NCBI GenBank assembly: GCA_013152435.1
Contig: JAADGJ010000119.1
Coordinates: 27,151-91,150 of the forward strand
DNA length: 64,000 nt
Origin: Chloroflexota bacterium
Lineage (GTDB): Bacteria; Chloroflexota; Anaerolineae; DUEN01
Direction: 5' to 3'
Positions 57,486 to 64,000 of the stretch are shown here, piece by piece. Position numbers and translations under genes: made by a program. The notes beneath the pieces were generated by a model. The model was not told the origin of the DNA and searched no databases. It saw only the letters and a program-made list of their open reading frames with translations. Within the stretch, counting starts at the first letter, position 1, and every line of letters starts with the position of its first letter.

Positions 57486-60188
57486 CTACGATCTCCCCTC
57501 CGGGCGGACGCGCAAGGTCCCCTCGCCCGATGCCGTGGGCAGGGTGATGGCCAGGACGCCCGGGGATATCCGCTGAGCTCGCACAGGTGCATCGTCCCAT
57601 GTGACGCGATACGCCCCGTCGGGGTCCATGGTGACCAAAACGCCCGGCCGACGATCGGAGCGGCCGTACAGCCGCAGCGTCGCGTCGAGCGCCCGGTGTC
57701 CCTCGTCGACCTCCAGCCGGGTCACCCACACGTCGAAGCCCGCCGTCAGCCGTCCCGGCCGATGATAGGCGCCGAACCAGCTCAGCACCGGCGCCGAGAG
57801 CCCCCCGAACTGATGCCACCCCGCGCCGCGGCCCGACTCCACCACGAAGTGCTCGAAGCAGTGGTAGGACGTCTCCACCTCCCCCTGCCAGAGGTCCAGC
57901 GCCGTCCGGGCGATGCAGGCCGCCACGTCCAGTCGCCCCAGATCCAACATTGTCTTCCAGAAGAACCACTGGTGCGGCATCCAGACGGTGCCGTTCCAGT
58001 AGCCGTCGACCCGATAGTATGGAGCGGACTGGTCCACGGCCGTGATCCCGATGGAGGTCCACAGATGTTGATCGGATGTCAGATATGAAAGAAGTCGGGC
58101 CTCCTGGGCCTCGGTGCAGATGCCAGCCACCAGGGGATACGCGCCGTCCAATCCCATGTTGAAATTCGGACTGCTCTCATGGCGCAGGATGCCGACCGGA
58201 CGGCCGTCCTCGTCGTGGCGCACGTATCCGAAATAGCCGGATTCTCCGTCCCAGGCGTATGCCTGGAGCGCCTCCGTGAACATGGCGATCTCGCCCTCAT
58301 ACTCCCGGACGTCCTGGGGAAGCCGCGCCTCAGCGGCCATGCGCAGGATCTTGGCGGTGCGGATGCAGTGGGCCGTGTTCATCACCGGCGCCACGAAAGG
58401 CTCCAGACCGTGCTCGTGCACGTACACCTGCGGTGGGTAGTCGTCCCATCCCCCGGAATTGTAGAAGTAATCCCAGGTCTGGATCAAGTTCGACCGCAGC
58501 CGTCGCGTGGTGGAGCTACCCAGATTGCCGCACAGGAACTCGTGGTATTGCCGCAGGCGGGGATAGAAGTATCGCAGCAACTCCTCCGACTGCGTCCGAT
58601 TCCACAGCTCCAGGAACAGGTAGATCTGCACCGGGACGGGGCTGCCGTGATGGACGAAGGCGGCGTGGGGATCGCCCGGCTCCGTCACGTACGCGTTCAG
58701 GCAATCGATGGCCCGGTCGAGGTCCAGCTCGGCCAGCCCGATGCCGATGAACCCGGAATCCCAGGTGTAGAGGCTGTCCCACCACCGGCCGGGCGTGTTG
58801 TGCCGGATGTACGAGCGCCGGATGTATACGGGGTAGACCACGTTGGTGAGCAGCGTGGCCGCCATGCGCTCCTGGCCGAACCGATACCGCTCGCCCTCAG
58901 GGTTCGGCGCGAGATCGACCACACGCTCGCGCGCCGCCCGATAGACCGATTCGTACTCCTCGGGATCGCGCTCGAACCCGGCCAGGCGGCGGCGGACGTC
59001 TTCCACCTCCCCGACGCACACCACGCCGTAGATCACGCGCGCGCGATGGGGCGCGAGGGGGATCGGCCGCAGGAAGACATCGGTGAAGTGCCCGTCGCCG
59101 GCCCCCCGGAAAGCGGTCGCCACATGGTTGTGGACGGTGTACCGCATGAGGCGATCCAGCTCGTCGCTGTGGAACTCCCGCACCTGAAATCGATCGAAGC
59201 CCCAGGCCAGGCCGTAGACGCGATCCACGTCCGGATATCGGAGGATCAGGCTGTTGGGGATGGGCCCCGAGCTGATCCCGGGGTGCGGGTGCCAGACGAC
59301 GGGGCGAAAGCGGACGGTGTCGACCTCCCCCGCCGGGACGATGGCGAACCCATCCAGCTCGATCTCGGCCCCACCCGTCGAGACGAGGCGGAGCGTGTGC
59401 TCTCCCGGCGACAGGTCTCCCGCCGGCAGCGTGAGCGTCTGGAAGCCCTCGCCTCCGGCGAAGGCGATCTCTCCCCGAACCAGGCCCCCCGCGGCGAAGC
59501 GCGCCGTCTCCCCCTCGGCCAGACGATAGCGGAACAGCAGGACGGTGTCCGATATCGCCCGCCGGATCGTCACCCGATAGACCACCGCATCGCCCGGATC
59601 CCGGCCGAACCCCCGACCAACCCCGCTGCCCTGCACGAAGCCGTGATCCCGCACCTCGCCCCGGTAGAGCCCGTCGGGCATCAGGTTGTCCGTCGGGCGG
59701 GGATGGGCATAGCGCAGATCGGCGTAGTCCAGCGCGTCGATCCAGACGGCGCCGGCGGGCAGTTCCACCCGGCATGGCCGGATGGCCTCCGGCGAGTTGG
59801 GCCGCAGCGATGGGAAGTGCATGGAGGCCACGTAGTGCAGCACGATGCTCTGCGGTCGGTCCGTGGCGTTGACGCACTCGCAGCGGATCAGCCGGGTGTC
59901 GGCGTCGATCTCGGAGAAGGAGATGTCGCAATAGACCTGGTCCTTCCACTCCAGCTCGTGCCGATGGCAGAAGTAGCGCAGGTCGGGCGCGGCCTCCCAG
60001 GGGTGGTAGCCAGACTCCCACAGCACGCTGGGGACATCGACCCGGCGGCGATAGAAGCCGGGGAACACGCTGAGATCGAAGCGCAGGCCCCGGCGCACGT
60101 CCGGGATATGGGAGATGCCGATGTAGCGTTTGGTGTACGGCCCCCAGGCCGGGAGCCGCAGATCGTGGGGATTCTCAGCCAGCCTCAC
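57486..60188 (-). CDS. GH63-like glycoside hydrolase
   Basis: A 900-residue glycosidase. The N-terminal beta-rich part (1-400) contains a binding-module-like insert (about 235-290: LTLPAGDLSPGEHTLRLVSTGG, DGFAIVPAG). The (alpha/alpha)6 barrel (about 430-810) carries family features WDSLYTWDSGFIGIGLAELD and YWNGTVWMPHQWF, as in GH63 alpha-glucosidase and related enzymes. A small C-terminal beta domain follows. No signal peptide. The GTG start at 60188 follows AGGAGGATC. It is read after the RAYT gene on the same strand. Confidence 0.8.
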   Translation of the reverse strand: MRLAENPHDLRLPAWGPYTKRYIGISHIPDVRRGLRFDLSVFPGFYRRRVDVPSVLWESGYHPWEAAPDLRYFCHRHELEWKDQVYCDISFSEIDADTRLIRCECVNATDRPQSIVLHYVASMHFPSLRPNSPEAIRPCRVELPAGAVWIDALDYADLRYAHPRPTDNLMPDGLYRGEVRDHGFVQGSGVGRGFGRDPGDAVVYRVTIRRAISDTVLLFRYRLAEGETARFAAGGLVRGEIAFAGGEGFQTLTLPAGDLSPGEHTLRLVSTGGAEIELDGFAIVPAGEVDTVRFRPVVWHPHPGISSGPIPNSLILRYPDVDRVYGLAWGFDRFQVREFHSDELDRLMRYTVHNHVATAFRGAGDGHFTDVFLRPIPLAPHRARVIYGVVCVGEVEDVRRRLAGFERDPEEYESVYRAARERVVDLAPNPEGERYRFGQERMAATLLTNVVYPVYIRRSYIRHNTPGRWWDSLYTWDSGFIGIGLAELDLDRAIDCLNAYVTEPGDPHAAFVHHGSPVPVQIYLFLELWNRTQSEELLRYFYPRLRQYHEFLCGNLGSSTTRRLRSNLIQTWDYFYNSGGWDDYPPQVYVHEHGLEPFVAPVMNTAHCIRTAKILRMAAEARLPQDVREYEGEIAMFTEALQAYAWDGESGYFGYVRHDEDGRPVGILRHESSPNFNMGLDGAYPLVAGICTEAQEARLLSYLTSDQHLWTSIGITAVDQSAPYYRVDGYWNGTVWMPHQWFFWKTMLDLGRLDVAACIARTALDLWQGEVETSYHCFEHFVVESGRGAGWHQFGGLSAPVLSWFGAYHRPGRLTAGFDVWVTRLEVDEGHRALDATLRLYGRSDRRPGVLVTMDPDGAYRVTWDDAPVRAQRISPGVLAITLPTASGEGTLRVRPEGRS

Positions 60189-60225
60189 CGATGATCCTCC
60201 TGCCCATTATGGTACGGACGACAGC

Positions 60226-60331
60226 GTAGGGGCGACGCATTCCCGGAAGATGAGCCTCGCATGTCGATTGACCTGTCCGATGACAATGGTGTGGAATTGG
60301 CCTCATCATCCATGGAATGCGTCGCCCGCAC
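60226..60331. repeat. RAYT-linked 106-bp element, copy 1
   Basis: Begins GTAGGGGCGACGCATTCC and ends GGAATGCGTCGCCCGCAC, an 18-bp near-perfect inverted repeat. The internal part carries TCGATTGACCTGTCCGATG. Confidence 0.85.
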
Positions 60332-60338
60332 AAGCAGC

Positions 60339-60444
60339 GTAGGGGCGACGCATTCCCACAAAACGCCCCCCACATGCCGATCGATTCGTCCGATGAGAAT
60401 AGCGTGGGGTTTGCCTCACCGTTCGTGGAATGCGTCGCCCGCAC
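60339..60444. repeat. RAYT-linked 106-bp element, copy 2
   Basis: The same 18-bp ends, same length and same orientation as copy 1, separated from it by 7 bases. It ends 8 bases before the RAYT stop codon. Confidence 0.85.
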
Positions 60445-60452
60445 AGATTCGT

Positions 60453-61130
60453 TCATCCTCTATCCTCGCCTTCGCGCCCTGGGAACGGTTCGCGCATCAT
60501 GCGCCATATCTCCTCAGCCCACGGATCGGGCGCCACGCGCTCGGCGTTGTACCGATCCAGATGCCAACGCACAGGATTCTGGACGATGTACCGTCGGATG
60601 GCGTCCAGGGCACGGTCGTCGCGGATAATGTGTTCATAATAGTTGCGTTGCCACACGGGCGCACCGGGCGTCCCGCGCATGCGATTGATACGCCGGGCGG
60701 TGATGGATTTGAAATTGCCCACGATAGCGCCCAAGGAGCCAGCTGTGGGGCCAGGGCGTAGGGGCGACGCATTCCTAGAGACTGCTCCCCCTGTGTCGAT
60801 TGATCTATCCGATGCGAATCGTGTGGAATTCGTCTCGCATTCCATGGAATGCGTCGCCCGTACAGAGATCCAGATAATGCCGTGGATATGATTGGGCATG
60901 ATAACGAACGCGTCCAGCTTCACGTGAATTGCATGTTGGGGAATGCGACGCCAGTACCATTCCGCCACCCGCCCCAATGCGTTCAACTGCATCTCGCCAC
61001 CCACCACTTCGCCAAACAGGCACCGGCGCTGGTGGGTGCAAACGGTGACAAAATATGCCCCGGGTGCGGTGTAATCGTACGCCCGCAAACGGATGGATCG
61101 GCGGTTTCTACGCTGGAAGCCATCGTTCAT
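60453..61130 (-). CDS. REP-associated tyrosine transposase (RAYT) containing its own element
   Basis: A 225-residue Y1-HUH single-strand DNA transposase. The HUH motif MPNHIHGIIW (histidines 81 and 83) and the catalytic tyrosine region WQRNYYEHIIR (Tyr164/165) are intact. Between them, residues 90-124 are the translation of a 106-bp element identical in plan to the two copies next to the gene (VRATHSMECE...NASPLR). The frame stays open. The start is the ATG at 61130 with GAGGTGATCC upstream; the longer frame to 61313 is not conserved. RAYTs move or process REP-type hairpins. Confidence 0.9.
   Translation of the reverse strand: MNDGFQRRNRRSIRLRAYDYTAPGAYFVTVCTHQRRCLFGEVVGGEMQLNALGRVAEWYWRRIPQHAIHVKLDAFVIMPNHIHGIIWISVRATHSMECETNSTRFASDRSIDTGGAVSRNASPLRPGPTAGSLGAIVGNFKSITARRINRMRGTPGAPVWQRNYYEHIIRDDRALDAIRRYIVQNPVRWHLDRYNAERVAPDPWAEEIWRMMREPFPGREGEDRG
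60758..60863. repeat. RAYT-linked 106-bp element, copy 3, inside the RAYT reading frame
   Basis: Ends GTAGGGGCGACGCATTCC (60758-60775) and GGAATGCGTCGCCCGTAC (60846-60863), one mismatch between arms. Same length and orientation as copies 1 and 2. Codon 90 of the RAYT begins exactly at its right end. 106 bases is not a multiple of three; two extra bases from the flank complete 36 codons. Confidence 0.85.
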
Positions 61131-61438
61131 CGGATCACCTCGCGAATGCGATATGCCTGCCGGTAACGGCAAGGACCCGCGGGCATCCCCGATCGACGGG
61201 CCGCGCCGGCTCCCGCGGCGACGGGCCATCGGGATCGTCCCTCCGGGCGGCGCGGGCACTGCCCCCCGTCGCAGCGGACCGGCGGTGGCGCGCCCCCACC
61301 GCCAGGTGTGCACGACCCGCCGCAGTATATCATCAATCGAGTGATTCCGTCATCCTATCCGTCCATTCATTCCGCCGCTCGCCGAGCGCCCTGCAAGCAC
61401 CATGGACTGCTCTATATCCCCTCTCCGTATGAACCTCA

Positions 61439-61466
61439 TTGACTTGTACGGCAATTTGAATATACT
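61439..61466 (+). promoter_or_regulatory. promoter of the metallopeptidase-like gene
   Basis: TTGACT (61439-61444), 16 bases, TATACT (61461-61466). It gives a leader of about 280 bases in which AGCCCT/AGGGCT forms a small hairpin; no gene is seen there. The 61131-61438 part shows nothing I can name. Confidence 0.5.
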
Positions 61467-61754
61467 GATTTTAGCCCTACATAGAGGGCTGAGCCCAGTT
61501 GTCACGAGGGCCGATTACACCTCGCACCCGCTACACCTACGGCGCGTTCTGAACGAGACCACTCCACACTGACCAGCCGCCCATCAGCAAATGCAGGCCC
61601 GACAAGAGTCTCCGTAGTCGCTCCACGCTACACTCCACCGCGGTAAAGCTTGAAAGGCACGCCACAATACCACACATGTTGCTCAAACTGAGCTCACCCC
61701 CTATGAAGGGCCCGTCGGTGACAAGTGGGGTCCTACCAGGGAAAGGGGGGACAG

Positions 61755-64000
61755 ATGAAAAGGTATGCGGCGCGTTTAAAATACCTTGGTCTTCTGTTCG
61801 CCTTGGGGACGCTGACGATGTTCCTCTCGAGCCTCGCCATCGTGACGGCCAATGAGCGTCCCCTGATCGTGAGCAGGTGGCTCACCACGACGCCGGTGAT
61901 CGACGGGGTGATCTCAAACGCCGAATGGCAGGATGCGACCCGGATCGATATCAGCTCTGGCGGCAAGGAGGCCTACGCCTATTTCAAGAACGACGGGAAT
62001 TGGTTATACGTAGCCATCGATGCCGTGTTTAACGAGGCGTACCAGAGCGACCCCGTTCTGCCCTGGGATGAGGTGAGAATCTTCTTCGACGCGGGCAATG
62101 ACGGGAATTTACGATTCGACTGGCGCCTCATATTCGGGGCTCCGACAAGGAAGGGAGAGGCTGCGGCACTCCGGATCTTAGGCGCGTGTTCGTTCACGGG
62201 AGTAGAAGGCGGGTTAGGCGCGGTCAACGACACGGCCGGGCATGTGCAGTACGAGTTAAAGATCCCCTTATATGTCAACATGGCTCCTCTGGTTGGCGGT
62301 CCAGGGAGTACAACAGGCATGCTGATCGCCGTGAATGATAGATGTGGCTTCGGCGGGTGTCGTGACGTGCTCTTATACCCAGGTGACGCGAACGCGGATT
62401 ATACATGCGGGGATGACCAGGAGGTCGTCCAGACCTGGGCTCTCCTGCGATTAAGCAAGCCGGTGGTGCAGAGCGGATGCTACGCCATCACCTATGACGC
62501 TCATCTGGATGATCGCTACGATATGAAGCCGGGATGCACGTACTATGAGGGGGACTACGACATCCACACGGTAGGGGCTACGTGTGACGACGCCTACCTC
62601 TACTTCCTGTGGGAGATCGGGGGAACCGTAGGCCAACCATCCGATGCCAACTTTATCTTTTGGGCCTCCCTGGATGTCGACGACAATACATCCACCGGCT
62701 GGATAGGGGCCGAGTATCTCGCCCACTTTGCCATGCAGAACGGCGACCTTCGCGATGACTTGTCGGGGCTCTTCGATACGGCCAAGAGAGAGTGGCCTCA
62801 TCCGCAGCTTTACAGGCTGACCGAGGATGATTACTGCATGCGGGGATCCTACATCGAGATCAGGGTGCCCAAATCCTATATCCGGTCTTATGATAGCACG
62901 GACATCAAGGTTTGGATGGGGGTCGATGTGAACGCCCTCGAGCCACCCCCCATATGCATGGATGAGGTGAAGGCGTTCTATATCCCCGCTGGATGCGCCA
63001 TCCCCCCCACCACGCCGACCAGTACACCTCCGCCAACCCCTACCTACACGCCTACGCCGACCTCAACGCCAACTCCTACTCCCACCCCGACGGCGACCAG
63101 CACACCAACGCCAACGCCAACGCCCATACCCGGAGTATATGGTAAAGTCTACGTAAGGGTGGGAAATAAAGATTATCCGTTGAGAAACGTGAGAGTATCG
63201 CTATGCGACTCATTCAAATGTGACATGACCAACACAGATAAAGATGGGAAGTACGCCTTCAAGAAGTCATTGGACGGTCAATTCACGGTCGAGGCGCTTC
63301 TGGGACACGGATCCAAGGATACGCACTATTTCCAGGTACGATATAAGAAGGGTGGACCTCGGGTTTGGGTGCGGACACGCCCCTTCACGATAAGGCCGGG
63401 GGAAGCGAAGACTGTGAACATCGATTTTGCGAATCAAAATCTCGACTCTTCCGTTGACCCTAAGGATAGACTCGATGAGTTGGCGCTCATCTACTTCTAC
63501 GTCAAGCAGGCCTTCGACTTTATGGACAGCAAATTAAAGCATGTGCCGACGTACAATATGCCTCTGAAAGTTTATGGCTATTCTACGGCGTGTTCTCCCC
63601 CGGACAGGAGTTGCTATGAAAGGGATAAGACCAACGCAAACGTACACATCTCCGTGGATGACTCTCAATACATCGCTACCGATCCATCCGTAGTGCGGCA
63701 TGAGGTCTTCCATCATCTGATGCAGGACGCCATCACGATCCCTCCTCTCCCCGAGGGGGACACAAATCATGGGGGATATGCCAATAGCAGTACCTCAGAC
63801 TCCTGGGTCGAGGGATGGGCTGAATTCTGGCCCGTGGTCCTTAATCATCATGTGAACCCGACCGATCCATATCCATATGTGTATCGCACCGGCGTGAGTT
63901 TTGAGCAGAACTGGAAGGCTTGGGACACGGAGACAGGCTCGGGTGGGAGGAAAATATACCGTGAGGACTTCGCCGTCGCCAGCCTCCTATGGGATCTCTA
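61755..64000 (+). CDS. secreted gluzincin-like metallopeptidase, 3' end cut by window edge
   Basis: The ATG at 61755 follows GGAAAGGGGGG, and 748 codons stay open to the window edge. A signal/anchor helix (about 10-30) precedes two domains with CBM9/DOMON-like starts: TTPVIDGVISNAEWQDAT (about 43-60) and later YAITYDAHLDDRYDM. Thr/Pro repeats (about 415-455) lead into a carboxypeptidase-regulatory-like beta domain (VYGKVYVRVGNKDYPLRNV; DKDGKYAFKK). The C-terminal domain has VRHEVFHHLM, an HExxH zinc site (about residues 649-653), and 40 residues later EGWAEFWPVV, which can supply the third zinc ligand. The codon use is AT-richer than its neighbours, which suggests transfer. The substrate is unknown. 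Confidence 0.75.
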   Translation, partial: MKRYAARLKYLGLLFALGTLTMFLSSLAIVTANERPLIVSRWLTTTPVIDGVISNAEWQDATRIDISSGGKEAYAYFKNDGNWLYVAIDAVFNEAYQSDPVLPWDEVRIFFDAGNDGNLRFDWRLIFGAPTRKGEAAALRILGACSFTGVEGGLGAVNDTAGHVQYELKIPLYVNMAPLVGGPGSTTGMLIAVNDRCGFGGCRDVLLYPGDANADYTCGDDQEVVQTWALLRLSKPVVQSGCYAITYDAHLDDRYDMKPGCTYYEGDYDIHTVGATCDDAYLYFLWEIGGTVGQPSDANFIFWASLDVDDNTSTGWIGAEYLAHFAMQNGDLRDDLSGLFDTAKREWPHPQLYRLTEDDYCMRGSYIEIRVPKSYIRSYDSTDIKVWMGVDVNALEPPPICMDEVKAFYIPAGCAIPPTTPTSTPPPTPTYTPTPTSTPTPTPTPTATSTPTPTPTPIPGVYGKVYVRVGNKDYPLRNVRVSLCDSFKCDMTNTDKDGKYAFKKSLDGQFTVEALLGHGSKDTHYFQVRYKKGGPRVWVRTRPFTIRPGEAKTVNIDFANQNLDSSVDPKDRLDELALIYFYVKQAFDFMDSKLKHVPTYNMPLKVYGYSTACSPPDRSCYERDKTNANVHISVDDSQYIATDPSVVRHEVFHHLMQDAITIPPLPEGDTNHGGYANSSTSDSWVEGWAEFWPVVLNHHVNPTDPYPYVYRTGVSFEQNWKAWDTETGSGGRKIYREDFAVASLLWDL

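Noticed and set aside
60175..60456. A minus-strand open frame across the two tandem 106-bp elements
   Set aside because: It is only a translation of the elements (repeating GNASPLRC-type strings) and overlaps the glycosidase start.

Overview
The window is about 64 kb of GC-rich bacterial chromosome. The mix of genes fits a Chloroflexota (Anaerolineae-like) heterotroph: threonine/proline-rich linkers in secreted proteins, LysM surface proteins, a T-box in front of serS, many GTG/TTG starts, a Tat-exported DUF3604 protein, a REP-associated transposase (RAYT) and intergenic palindromic repeats. The phylum is inferred from gene style; there is no rRNA here. Both ends cut a gene: a PLP enzyme at the left edge (minus strand) and a secreted metallopeptidase-like protein at the right edge (plus strand).

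Left part (1-24.8 kb), housekeeping and envelope: an NAD-dependent sugar epimerase; a LysM/L,D-transpeptidase; a response regulator fused to a class III cyclase, followed by cytochrome c maturation genes (ccmH, ccmG, ccmF and a CcmI-like zinc-ribbon protein); an apparent free-standing structured RNA at about 9.2-9.4 kb; a SCO1664-like protein; an MFS transporter; three tRNA genes with their own promoter; serS under a T-box leader; a LysM lipoprotein-plsC-sortase operon; an O-antigen-ligase-like protein; a methyltransferase; a GHMP (glucuronokinase-like) kinase; two tandem S41 peptidases; and smpB.

Middle part (24.9-42.4 kb): a beta-glucuronidase beside a URO-D-fold protein; a TetR regulator with an asymmetric two-gene ABC exporter whose second half carries an unusual C-terminal GIN/DUF2807-like domain; a 2009-residue thioester alpha-2-macroglobulin lipoprotein; and two ABC-2 permeases with no ATPase beside them.

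Right part (42.4-64 kb): a minus-strand uptake and catabolism region. A ROK repressor with a palindromic operator lies beside an Opp/Dpp-type ABC importer, a substrate-binding lipoprotein, a DUF3604 protein and a Gfo/Idh/MocA oxidoreductase. Upstream on the same strand are a serine hydrolase, a calcineurin-like phosphoesterase, a glycerophosphodiester phosphodiesterase and a GH63-like glycosidase. Then come a RAYT with three copies of a 106-bp palindromic-ended element, one of them inside the RAYT reading frame, and finally the AT-richer metallopeptidase gene.

Two families of non-autonomous repeats sit between genes: a roughly 260-bp MITE-like family with termini resembling AGAGCGTGTCTGAAAA (at least five recognisable members plus diverged ones) and the 106-bp RAYT-linked family. 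The least expected items are the RAYT containing its own element, the ABC exporter-GIN fusion, and the stand-alone structured RNA.
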